Below, in pieces: positions 23,845-35,900 of a DNA stretch of 64,000 bases (positions are counted from its first letter, which is position 1; each line of letters begins with the position of its first letter). The stretch comes from Spongilla lacustris (Eukaryota; Porifera; Demospongiae; Spongillida; Spongillidae). A model generated the notes under the pieces. That model made no database searches and was not told where the DNA came from. It was given only the letters and a program-made list of their open reading frames with translations. The stretch is from positions 3,716,673-3,780,672 of the forward strand of contig OX442426.1 in assembly GCA_949361645.1 (NCBI GenBank), given 5' to 3'. Made by a program: the position numbers and the translations under genes.

Positions 23845-23915
23845 AGGGTACTGGGACTCGAATCTCAGCAACTCAGTACGTATGAGTGTGTATCACAACC
23901 CACTCGACCATCAAG
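23845..23915 (-). repeat. tRNA-like segment, possible SINE head or tRNA relic (2)
   Basis: On the minus strand TGGTCGAGTGG (rc of 23900-23910) matches the A-box. GATTCGAGTCCC (rc of about 23853-23864) matches the B-box with correct spacing. Acceptor-stem pairing is not evident. A genuine tRNA cannot be excluded without a covariance-model scan. Confidence 0.4.
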
Positions 23916-24056
23916 TGCATCGATGATATCGGAATTCACATTATCTATGCCTAGCTAGGTACTAGGTAGGACTACTAATATATGCGCTTTTAAAATTACT
24001 GAGTACAGTTTTGTGACGTAATTTACAAACGTAGATATATGCATTGACAATTTGAC

Positions 24057-27000
24057 ATGGAAGGAAGCTCGACCAAGCCTCGATCTGTAGCAGCTGGCTT
24101 GCTTTGCCTCTACCTACTGATCCCCAAGGTGAGCCCCTCGCACGCTACGCGGATCACGAAGGAAAAATCTTACACGTACTCGCGCGTGTACCATAATTGA
24201 CGTCATTAATATCGCTCATGGAAGTGCGCACACGCTAAATATCACAATAAGTAGCAAATGAAATACAGCTGCATCTTGTACAAACGCAGCAGCATCATGT
24301 TTTTATTTATTTTCGTCCTAGCTAGCTTGCATCGATGTTGTCATTTTGACCGAGGGAATTGTTAATTGACTTGCTTTGTTGAGGTTGTATTCTATAGGCT
24401 TCGCTCATACCTGCGGTTTGTGTAGCAGCTGTTGTTGTTATTGATCCAACGATATTTTCAAGTTAAGAATAAGTGTAATTTTGCTCCCTCATCCCAGGCA
24501 TTGGTATCATGTACAGGAGGTACGTTTCAAATGTCCATTGGAAAACGAACTCTAAAATGATATTCGCTTGGGTCCTTCACACATGTGACAGAAAACTGCA
24601 CCAGTGGCTTCTTCTGCGTTGGGGAATGTCTCTCTAGCAACCAGATATGTGATGGCATCTCAGATTGCCCTGATGGCAGTGATGAGCTCACATGTGTCGT
24701 TGACGGGCTAGTAGAGTGCAGATTGGACCAATTTTCATGCCCCAACTGTACAAGAAAGTGCATATCTCTCGCCAAGATATGTGATGGTATCAATGACTGC
24801 ACTGATGGGGTTGACGAAAGCACATGCAGTAAGTTGGCTACTGACCAGCAGTAGCCTGTACTGCTGATCTGTGTCAGATTGTGCACGTATCTTAATTGTA
24901 TGAACCATTATCACAGACACACATTTTCTTTCTGCATTTCATTATTGTGTGCAGCGACCATTGTGGGTGGACAGCCTTGCCTTCCTTCACAGTTCCAGTG
25001 CACTGGTAGTGGTGTGTGTGTACCTCTTGCATACAGGTGTGATGCGGTAGGGCAGTGCAGTGATGGAAGCGATGAGAAGGATTGCAGTAAGGCTACCTGA
25101 TCGAAAACGTTCAGTGTAATGCTAGTCTTACCAACCACTGCAGAGCACCCTGTGGTCTCTGTCCTCCCTCCTCCAAGCATTAATGCTTCTGCTGGAGGCT
25201 CCCTCACACTGTCTTGTTCGGCAACAGGCACACCACCACCATTTGTCACATGGTTGAAAGATCTGCAGCCGTTGGTTAGCTCGCCTCGCTTCACCTTTGG
25301 GTGGAAGGAGGGCATTGGTACTCTCACAATCAACCCTCTAAGACTTCAGGACTCTGGAGATTACTCCTGCATGGTCTCTTCTTATGTTGCGTCATTCCTT
25401 GCTGAGCCCAGCACTGCTCTCATAGTCAATGATTGTAAGTAAAGCAAACCATTTAAGCCTTGATCTCAATCTTGTTTTTCTCTCATTTCTCTTCCCTCTC
25501 CCACGTTCCTTTCCCTTTTCCCCCTCCTCTTCTCCCCTTCTTCCAATCCTTCCCCTCCCTCTTCCCATACCTCTCTTCACACTCCCTCTCTCTTCTTCCT
25601 TTCCCTCCCCCTCCCCTCTTCCCTCCTCCCTCCCTCCTCTATCTCTCATACATCCTTCCACTATATAATTACATAATGTGCAGCTAACCCCTTTACTTGC
25701 CAAGATGTAGTAGGGAATACTTACCTTGAAGGATCTTTGTATTACGACAGACAGATCTTCACTTCAGGGCAGGCAACAGAAGCAGCTGCTGACATTGTTT
25801 TTGTAGTTGATGAGTCTGGGTCAATGGCCAAGGAGCATGATTGGATCAAGGCTGCGGTGTTGCAGTTGGAATCATCGCTTGAAGCGCAGGGAGTGGGTGT
25901 CGGAAACCGAGCCAACCAGTACGCACTGGTTGGCTTTGCAGCCCCAGAGGAGAGCGAGATAGCCGGCCGCCTGCTGACGGACCTGACAACACCAGCAGGG
26001 TTTGCTGCTGCAGCATCAGGCCTCTCCTTAGACGGCAGCTATGAGGACGGCTACAGCGGCATGGAGTATGCACTCAACCACGTTTCGGTGAGGGACAGCA
26101 CCTCTAGGATTATGGTCTTGGTCACTGACGAAGATCGCAGTGTGCTGGACCCTCTGCTGACCAATGACACCATCAAACAAAGGCTGGCAGACGCCGGCTT
26201 TGTGCTGAATGTGGTTGTCAATCAGGGGTTGCTCCTTGGCTCATCATTTGCGCTCGGTATAAATCAAAATAACACCGTATATGTATATGATAACACCCGC
26301 ACCGACCTTTACTCCACTATCAATGGAGCCATTCGGTACCCTCGTTTCTATAGTTACGGAAATACATTTCACGACTACATTGATCTGGCTCTCCAACTGA
26401 ATGGAGCTGCCTGGGATATTAATGAGCTGCGATTAGGGGGAGTGTACTCTGAAGCTTTTACAAACTCCTTTGTCAATGCAAAGGTCAATGAGGTCATGTC
26501 TGTGTACCGCTTCTGCTTCTCCTGCTCCTGCCTCCCTCCAGTCAAGACATGCACAGCCATTGATGTGAGCATCTCAACGTGCAGCGGTCCCATGATGGAG
26601 CCAGGTGAGTACAGGTGGGATGTCCTGAGGTGCATGCGTCAGAATGTTGTCTTAAGGTTACATGTAGTTCATAGGACTTATGAAATGAACCTTCTCTTCT
26701 GTTTTTAGCTGTTGTGGCTGTTAGCCCTTCATCTATCTCCGTCGTTGTTGGAAGTTCGGTAACCTTTGAATGTGTTGTTGTGACCCCAAGTAGCGGGTTT
26801 GGATCCTCCCAAGGATATGCTTATTCCTGGACCTATCCAACCCAAAGTCAGGTCACTGTAATGGGCTCTAAGTTGACAGTTGGAAATGTGACGCTGGGAT
26901 CAGGTGGAGCGTATACATGCTTCATTAATAACCAGTCTTCGTCAGGCTCGCTGGATGTCTTAGGTGCGTGACAGGTTGAATGCTGAAACCAAAATGGCGG

Positions 27001-30000
27001 ATTCATGTTTATTATTATTTATTTTAAAACCATTTTCAGTCCCACCATCTGTCGCTGCCATATATGGTGATGTGATGCTTCAGCTCGATATGTTGTCAGT
27101 GGTGAAACTCAGCTGCAATATTGGCGGCACCCCCAAGCCATACGTGCACTTCATCAGACAGGATGGGCAGCTGCTGCCTCCTTCAGCTGTGACCGTTGTC
27201 CAGAACAACACAGCCACTCTTACCATCCATGATTTTCGTTTGTCTGATGTTGGGGTGTACCTATGTATTGCCAACAGTATAGCTGGAGAGGCCAATGATT
27301 CTATAAAGGTTTCCAGTGAGTTTTACAGCTATCACATTTGCATTGCATCACGAGTTGTTTGCATATTATTATTTTTTATTTCTGTAGTATCTCAGTGCAT
27401 TCTGGATGGCAATGACACCATTCTAGTAGGAAGGAACAGGTTTATTCTGAAGACACACCAGACAGCTGATGTGATATTGCTTATCGACGAATCGGGCTCA
27501 ATGTCAATGGAACTTAGCTGGATTCCAAACATGGTCATAGAACTTGATAGCATGCTCAGGAAGATTGGCATAGGGAATAGCACCAGGAACAGGTTTGGAG
27601 TTGTTGGATTTGGAGGGGATTGCAAGCCTGAGCAGTCTGCACTGGGGACCGTCTATTCTGTTAACAATAGCAAGCTCTTCTACTCAAGTGAGGACATTCT
27701 CTCAGTACTAAAGTTAGTGCAAGGTGGCGGCCGAGTGGAGGATGGCTACAGCGCCATGGAAACTGCTTTGAAAAGCTATGTCCTTGGAAATGCATCTAGG
27801 CTGTTTATCCTTATCAGTGATGAAGACCGTTCCATCCAAAATCCCAATTTGACACGGTCGTACATCCGAGATGCTCTGATCCAAAATGGCATTGTCTTGA
27901 ATGCAGCGGTAGATCAGCGTCTGTATGCAGGGGAGCTGAGGGCCATGGGTATCGACGTCAACCAGACTGCCTACGTGTTTGATCCCTCCTCAGTCTTCCT
28001 GAACCGCATCTTTGAAGGCAGGAGTGTGGTGGTGCCTTCTGATGGAGGCTACGGGCACACCAGACAAGACTACACCCAGCTGGCTTGGAATTCTGGAGGC
28101 GCGGTCTGGGACCTCGGTCTGCTCCGTTTGGGAGGACTTGTCACAGAGGCCTTCACAAATGCTTTTGTCGAGGCCAACGTGAAAGAAATAGTAGCGCAAA
28201 CCGAGACCTGCCTCAACTGCTCCTGCACCCTTCAGGGACTCAGCTGCGTGGAGGTGTCCTCTTCCTTTTGTCACCCACCACCTGCAGGTGAGACATGCTC
28301 ACCTCCTCTTAACCCCTAACCCTTAGCTGCTACCCACATGCTCACCTCCTCTTAACCCCTAACCCTTAGCTGTTGTCCACATGCTCACCTCCTCTTAACC
28401 CCTAACCCTTAGCTGTTGCCCACATGCTCACCTCCTCTTAACCCCTAACCCTTAGCTGTTGCACACATGCTCACCTCCTCTTAACCCCTAACCCTTAGCT
28501 GCTGCCCACATGCTCACCTCCTCTTAACCCCTAACCCTTAGCTGCTGCCCACATGCTCACCTCCTCTTAACCCCTAACCCTTAGCTGTTGCCCACATGCT
28601 CACCTCCTCTTAACCCCTAACCCTTAGCTGTTGCCCACATGCTCACCTCCTCTTAACCCCTAACCCTTAGCTGTTGTCCACATGCTCACTTCCTCTTAAC
28701 CCCTAACCCTTAGCTCTGCCGCCACTCTCCGAGTCACTTGCCACTTTTAGCTTTTCGGACACCATTCATTCCCGTAACCAGCACCCAGCCGTGGATACCC
28801 TCGGTGTAATGCAGACTGGAAGCCTTACTTGTAGGGCATCTCAACCTGCCACTCTGGTGTGGACATTTGAAGGTGGTCTGCTACCTAGCAACACCCTCGT
28901 ACAATCCCTTGATGCAAATAGCTCTCAGCTAACCATTTTCAATGCGACTCTGGACAGCGCTGGAGCATACGCTTGTATTGGCCACTCAAATGACGGGCTT
29001 ACAAATATCGCTGGGGTGGTAAACGTAGAAGTGTATGGTAAGTAATCTTCTTATTTCTTGCGTGGCTTGGCCAGTAAGTGTACCACCTGTATCTTTATGA
29101 TGAACCTCTCAGGTCCCCAGGGATTTGCCGTGTCCGTTGCTCCCAGGCAACTGCTCATCAGCAAAGACTGCAGTGCCTCCATTGAGTGCCGCACAGAAGA
29201 GCCAGCCACCTTTGCCTGGCTTTTCAACTACGGCCCACTTCGCAGCAGTGTGCAGCTTGTACTGGATGCTGCCATGTCGTCAACGCTAAGCCTATCTAGG
29301 ACCAGTGTGGATGACCAGGGCCTCTACACCTGTGTTGCTAACAGTACAGGCCGAAGCATTTCAAGTAGCAGTACGGCTTTTCTGAATGTAGTTGGTGCGT
29401 TGCAAAAATGGTTTGCGAGTTGATCGGGGCTGTAATTTGCAAGTGCTATGTTCGCCACATAGATCCACCATTGCTGTTGTCCTCTGAGCCTGCCTTCCTA
29501 CATGTGCTGGAGGACGATGCAGTCAAATTCACCTGCACCACTCAAGGCCTTTGCCCAGGATCAAAGCCCAACTTCCAGTGGGTTAGACAAGACTTGAAGG
29601 CACTTAACAGCCAGGCAAAGGTTATTAATCACCTTCGTTTGTTATTTGTATCATCCCCTACACATAATTTTTCTTTGTAGCTTGAAGTGAATGGCAGCCA
29701 GGCTACACTGAAGATCGATGGTGTGACCAGGGAGGATGATGGACTGTACTACTGTCGTGCCATTCTTTATGGCAGTGTAGCTGAATCTGCTGTTGAACTT
29801 AGAGTTGATGGCAAGTTGTAAATTTGAGCTGTTGCGTTTATATGTGCCCTTACGTAAAATGCTGCAATGCTAACTGTCTTCTTCCTCAGAGCTGCCTCTA
29901 CCCGCTGTTGTCAACATCACTTCGTTGCAGAGCTTGCCTATTGTGGCTGGGAGCCCAGCACGCTTTCTTTGTGAAGCTAGTGCAGTTACTGCAAATGTTT

Positions 30001-32208
30001 ACTGGATGTATGACGGGAAAATTGTATCTGGAGGTGACAGCATGATGAGTCACTTTGTGGTCAGAAATATTTCTAGAGCAGCTTCACTGCTCACCATCTA
30101 TGAGACCACCTTAAATGATTCTGGAACATTAACGTGTCTCTCTAATGGGGTATCATCGGACCCCATTCAGATCAGCATTGGTGCGTGTTGTTATCGTCTT
30201 TTGTTTGTGTTTCTATTGGTACCACTGCCAGTGGGAGTACATGTACATTTGTGCATTTGTTGTGCTATTTACATTTGGTGTGTGCTTAAATGTGGCTTGT
30301 CTTGTTCAAACTCCTCTTCCTCACCTTAATACATTAGCTTCTTTGTCTCCTTCAACATCTGTTGCAGGAACATCGACCTTCTCACAAGGTACGCTGTTGT
30401 GTGTGTGGGTTTTTTTTTGCGAATGTGTTAATACTGGTTTCTCATATCCAAGGCTCCACCGTTTCCACCTCTGCGTCTCCTGTACCTTTCCAGATCTCCG
30501 TGTACCCATTGAACTTAACACTGGCAGCTGGTCAGACTGCAACCTTGATCTGCAAGGCCACCTCGCCCACCACACTGACGTGGCTATTCAGATATACGCC
30601 CGCCATCCCTGGGAACGTGGAAGTGGTGACATCCAGTCCAACAAAGTCATCTTTAACCATCCATAACATGACTGAGGGCAATGGTGGAGACTATTTGTGC
30701 AGTGGTACTAATCCGGGTGACATCAGCACTACACTGTACCAGATCATAGCTGTGACCTTCCTTGGTAGGTCAGCATTGCCTTATGTGCCTAGGTCCCTTA
30801 ACACGAGGCATTTACACTGTGTAAAAAGGGTTGTTATACAGTGTTATACACATATTAATTACTGTTATTCGCAGCATATTACCAACACACGTTGAATATC
30901 ATCTACAATACAACATTGAATGTTATAAATAACTGTCACTCAAGCTGCTTTGCATAACCGGTGTGTTACCGCAATTTTAATGGGCACCAAATTGTATATT
31001 GATTGGTGTAAGGTCTTTACATATTGATTTTTGTGCTTGCCCCTTTGCAGAAACACTAGCGATTGACGTGGTGCCAAAGGGAGTTGTGGTGGTCCATGAA
31101 AATGCAGCTGTCAACTTCACCTGCACACTGGCTTGTGGCTGCAGTGGAACACAGCTTAGCTGGCAACGGGGGGGAGGGGTGTTGCCATCGGTGACAATGT
31201 ACAGTGGAAGAGCTATAATGCTGTCTCTCAATAATGTCAAAAAATCAGACGAGGGCACATATACATGTGTAGCAGCCAACAGTATTCTAGGGGTAACTAG
31301 TGTGGATGTCGGCTTGCAAGTCAATGGTACAAGTAGTAGTGAGTAACATTGATGCAGGAATGCTTGTGGTTTTTTTTTTAACCATTTCTTTTTCTTAGGC
31401 ACTCCACTGCCACCAACAGTCACCATCACACCTGATGTTTTGAGTGTCACTGAAGGGTCTGATGCAATTTTCACTTGCAATTCTTCGCAGCCGGCTGAGT
31501 TCCTGTGGTCATTCAATGCTGTTAATCCGTTGCCTGGTAACGCGGAGGTTCAAAACTTGACCTCTACTATTTCACAGCTGAGAATTGCGGGTGCTGCCGT
31601 ATCGAATGCTGGCGCTTATTACTGCAAAGCCACATTTGCAGGAGGACTATCAGCTGCGGCATATACTGATCTCATTTTAATTGGTAACCAATCACGTACA
31701 CACAGTATCATTTTGTAGTTAATACCCTTCAAAGCTATAAACTTTTATTTTTAATGTCGGTCGTTACCTATTTTTGTAACTCTTGATATTGGTTGGAAGC
31801 ACTGGGCAGATGCTCTTGCACCTACATGTTTGCATGCTTAGATTGCAGGAAGGTCAATTTTGCTCTAGAGGTCTAGTCAACACATGTATGTGTGCATTCT
31901 TTTTTCTTTCTGCAGAGATGCTGAAAGTGAGCATCCAGTCAGTATCGCCACTCAACGTTAGCAATGGAACAACTGTTAGTGTGGTGTGCTCCCTTGGCTG
32001 CTCCTGTGGTGGGGCCCAACTGACTTGGAGCAGAATTGGATATCCTTCCCTCCCATCCACTGCTGCTGTTGCCCTTGACAACTCTGGCAGGAGTCTTATC
32101 CTCTCATTTCCAAAGGTCACCACTGACATTGGTGGAGAGTACACGTGTACAGCTTCAAACGGAGCACAACTTCCTGCAAATGAAACATTAGTGCTTCAGG
32201 TGTCATAG
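24057..32208 (+). CDS. Secreted modular protein: 3 LDLa, 2 VWA and 11 Ig domains
   Basis: Nineteen exons close in frame to 1825 aa: 24057-24128, 24498-24519, 24592-24828, 24955-25086, 25144-25434, 25684-26604, 26709-26963, 27040-27315, 27388-28287, 28714-29037, 29113-29394, 29463-29620, 29681-29810, 29890-30180, 30368-30388, 30453-30764, 31051-31326, 31399-31683, 31916-32208. The protein starts with a signal peptide (hydrophobic LLCLYLLIP). LDLa repeats lie in about 33-154 (CDGISDCPDGSDELTC). Then Ig1; VWA1 about 252-558 with DESGS; Ig2-3; VWA2 about 736-1035 with DESGS; Ig4-11 to the end. Nearly every module starts and ends in phase 1. VWA plus Ig recalls hemicentin, but LDLa at the front and two VWAs do not fit it. 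The MIDAS threonine is not obvious. No membrane helix precedes the stop, so it is probably secreted. Adhesion, matrix or recognition are plausible roles, by inference only. Confidence 0.88.
25470..25665. repeat. Pyrimidine-only tract in intron before VWA1
   Basis: About 190 nt of almost pure C/T (CCCTCTC, TTCCCTTTTCCCC and similar) fill most of the intron 25435-25683. The ORFs reported on either strand there are translations of this tract. Confidence 0.85.
28293..28716. repeat. 43-bp minisatellite in intron, each unit carrying a splice-acceptor-like motif
   Basis: About ten copies at a regular 43-bp spacing, each containing CATGCTCACCTCCTCTTAAC, then CCCTAACCCTTAG and CTGYTRCCC. Variation is a few bases per unit. 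The last unit's TTAG (28710-28713) is the acceptor actually needed for the exon at 28714. The array fills the intron between VWA2 and Ig4. Confidence 0.92.
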
Positions 32209-32993
32209 ATACATTTATGTATGTGACATGTCGGCTAAGTTTGACTAGTTAGTTTTAAAATCAATGTGAACTTCAATTTTTGAAAATGTATATGTATGCA
32301 CAATCACACTAGTGAATACGACATTATACGTATGTTTTGACTGAAGGTACCCAAATTTCTACCCTAATGATGTAGCCATGGATATTTGAGGACACTATAC
32401 CAGTAAGCCTCCTAACACAAGTAAGGAGCTATCTGCAGAGGATTTGGTGAGCAGTTATGTATATTGATGCACTGAATTTGTGGAGCTTATTGCTTGTTAC
32501 GTTTGTACCATGCATATGCTGGACTTAGGTATCTTAGAGTAATAGCTAGGGGCACACTGTGCAGTATGGTTAGCTTCTGTCCTGTATCTTCGTGCCACAC
32601 TTTCAGCAATCCATCTGTGCAGTCTGATGTGTTTGACAGCTAGTGTTATGGTTGGCAGCATGCAATTCTGTCACCAATATATGAGTTGGACTGCACTTTG
32701 CTGTGCCTCTATTCTGCTGTCCTTCTGCTACCATCGCAAAGGTGAATCTTCTGCACGGAGAGGGAGAACTATAACAAGTCAAGATGTCGTTCCAATGTCA
32801 ACGTGCATGACTGAACAAACAAATTGTTTTGTTAAAATACAACTATGTGTACCGGTATATGGATTCGATAATTATGATAACGCTAGCTGCGCCATGCCCG
32901 GCGCCCAAACGTAATACAATAGATAGATCTAATACGCGGAAATTTACCGGTCGGAAATTATTGTTCTCAAGTTCCAAAACTTTGAATTTTACG
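32209..32993. other. Intergenic, with a possible unlinked exon
   Basis: A 95-codon frame from 32627 includes a hydrophobic stretch (TALCCASILLSF) followed by basic residues (YHRKGE). This could be a transmembrane tail. I tried to splice it to the VWA/Ig gene from the CAG|GTGTCA near 32199, but no acceptor gives the right phase, so I leave it out. The last 100 bases are the presumed promoter of the first carrier gene. Confidence 0.3.
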
Positions 32994-35900
32994 ATGGCTG
33001 GCGGAAAGCCCCGCATACCTGCTGGAGCTATTCCCAATAGCGCTAGCTTTATTCTAGGAGGACTAGCAGGGTAAGCTGCGCATGTGTAAATAGGGTACCG
33101 TAAATAGTAACATTTGACAGTTCTAGCATAAATGACTCAAGTTGTGGACTGTCAATGCTGCAAATGCATGTGTAAATTTCCACTGCCACGTTGCATGCTA
33201 CTCCTTCATTTTGGGCGTACATTGTGAAACCTTATTTTTTAAAACAAACATGTCACTGTCGTATGGGTGCAAGGGATTTTTTTAATGTATTTGGATAATG
33301 GTGTTAGTACTAATTCACTAAACATACTAGTTGTAAGGATTGGCTCACTCCCCTTCAAAGTGTACTGTGCTGTCATGCATTAACATTTACTGTCATTAGG
33401 ATGACTGCTACTGTATTTGTCCAACCACTGGACCTACTGAAGAATCGCATGCAGCTGAGCGGTAAGGCGATCAACTTGCAGCAGAGTTCTCTAAATGGCC
33501 ACCTGTGTGGCGGTGGTGGTGCTGGCTTTCTTTGCAGGGGAAGGTGGTGCGGCAAAGGAATACAAGACAAGCTTCCATGCCCTTGCAAGCATAGTAAAGA
33601 AGGAAGGAATAACTGGTGTATACAATGGGTGAGGATTGAGTGTGTGGTATGTTAATCGCTGTGCTTTTAGTCTAAAGGGGGGGGAGGGGGGGGGGGGGGC
33701 AATCATTAGATCATTGCTCTTATCTACTTCGTTTCAAGTACAAACAGTATTTAATGGAATGTAGCAAGTTCCCACTGAGGCCTGTCACGCACAAAAAACA
33801 CACCCTGGATTTATCTCTTAGTAATCACCCCCCCCCCCCCCACACACACACACACATGCCTTGTGTATTTGACTGTCCCTCGCATACGAACTTGTACTCT
33901 ATATTTGTATGTTCTCTCATTATTGCCATTTGCTGCTCTTATCTAATGTAAAAATAAAAAATAAAAAGGTAGTGGGGTCACTGCTCAACACATGGCTACC
34001 CTAACCCTGGGGCTAATACCCTGAGGTGGGGGTCACACAGCTAAGGCAACAACCTCTGCTGGCCCTAGTACAAAGGCCCATACACCATTCGCCCCACAAT
34101 GGATCAGGCAACCTAGGGCATGGTACCTAAGGCTATGCATACAGCTTGCACCCCCATTCATGGAGCCCTAGGGTATGGTGGTTGGCTCTTGCTTAGCTGT
34201 CTTTAGCCACTTGGGCATGTGGTGTGGTGTTCTGCCTGACCCCCTTTTTATAACATGGAGCAGTCAACAGGTATTGGTCAATACTACAGGCATGGACAGC
34301 AAATGATGCTACAATCTGCCATTGAATAATCTTCCTTCATACACATGATGTAGGGGTCTAGCAGCCGCTGGATCAATATTTAATCAATTACGAGCTAGTG
34401 TATATACATGTACATGTACATGTAAGTAAGTAGTTTTAAGGAAGCAATCCCACAGTTGCAATTCCATTTATTATTAACTATAATAGCTGCAAAAGTTTCA
34501 TAGGACATCCCAGTTCCCATGCAATTTGCCTTTCCAAAGCGTGTACATGTATTTGATAGCGCAAAGAAAGAAGAAAGGTTCTTTACAGGAAAGTCTGGAA
34601 GCAGGCAATATGCTATGTTTTGTGAGTGAAAAAGTGCGAAAGTGGTGAAGGGGGGAAGCGCTCTCCCATACCCCCTTGCTAGCAGTACATAAGATACTGC
34701 CCCTTAGCCAGACCAATCCAAAAAGGCTTTATATTATTTGGTTGTGTGAAGCCTGTCTGCAAATAGTTAATCTACTAACATACTTTGTGAGACTAGAGTA
34801 GTACTGATCCTGCCATTTGGAACCTTTGTTGAGACAGACATTGATCACAACACACTATACCTGGACAAATGCAACGTCTGATGTTCTAGTTAAAGGATAC
34901 AAACAATCATTGTGTCATATATCTAATGGATGCTGATTTAGGGAATACACAAGGCATTAGAAATATGGTTAACTGATACACTACAAGTTCTCCATATAAC
35001 AACAGGATTCATGCCCTCCAGGCTCTCTGCAGGTCTACTTCGGCAAGCCACTTACAGCACTGTCAGGCTTGGAGTGTTCCAGTCACTGACCGACAGACTA
35101 TCAGGGTTAGTTCATGGTGTTCTAGACAGGCTGTCAGGGTTAGTATACAAAGTCTGTCAGGCTTAGTTATTTATTTTGTACATGTAGATGTGAATAATGC
35201 CACATCTTCTGTTATTTAGTTCCGACAGAAAGTCTCCTGGACCTTTCAAAAAGATCCTGATGGGTATGTATCTTATAAATGTAGTGCTTACGTAATGCAA
35301 TGGAAATGGTTTCATTTAGGTGTCCATGTAAAGTGGGGGAGAGTGTAAAATACCTGAACTGCTGAGTTCAGAAAGTTTAATTTCATTCAATGAGTAATGT
35401 GAACCTAATCCTTGGGTGATAACGTATCATGACCACACTGCCATGTGATTATTTGTATGGCAGTGATGTATGAACTGTGTATTATTGGTGGATGATATGC
35501 ATTGATAAGTGTCATTCATTAAGGAAGGAAGGTTGTATATAATTGTCAGTTAGAAGGTTGTGAATGAAAGAGGGTCAGTGTACATACATGTGTCCAAGTG
35601 ATGGTGTTGTGCTGCTCAATCTGTAGGTATGACAGCAGGTGCCTGTGGAGCTGTGGTTGGCAATCCTGCTGAGATATCCTTGATAAGAATGACAGCAGAT
35701 GGAAGGTGCAGAAATACATTCCTTGCCCATCTAGCTTTCTCATGATTTTAATGAAGCCACCAGTAACAGTTAGTGTTGCTACACTAGTTATGTGTAATTG
35801 TCAGCTTCACATGTTGTCACTTTTTATTGTTCAATATTGTATTCCCTGATATTAAAAAGTTTATATTTTAATGCATGTAATCCTATTTATCCTAAGTTAG

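Larger units (their letters stand above)
23343..24056. other. Unassigned repeat-like sequence upstream of the VWA/Ig gene
   Basis: Holds two minus-strand tRNA-like promoter box pairs (listed separately) and the presumed 5' flank of the gene starting at 24057. No coding exon is supported. Confidence 0.4.

Noticed and set aside
25392..25703. ORFs rich in Arg/Gly/Glu or Ser/Pro/Leu
   Set aside because: Translations of the pyrimidine tract in the intron before the first VWA exon.
28293..28716. Interstitial telomere or CRISPR-like array
   Set aside because: Units are a continuous 43-bp tandem with no unique spacers. Only one partial CCCTAA-like motif occurs per unit.
30145..30666. 173-aa plus-strand ORF across two Ig exons
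   Set aside because: Out of frame with the Ig domain at 30453-30764, which has the cysteine, tryptophan and phase expected.
32627..32914. Possible transmembrane last exon for the VWA/Ig protein
   Set aside because: The only usable donor at the end of the last Ig exon is phase 0, and no acceptor opens the hydrophobic frame in that phase. The in-frame stop at 32206-32208 is simpler.
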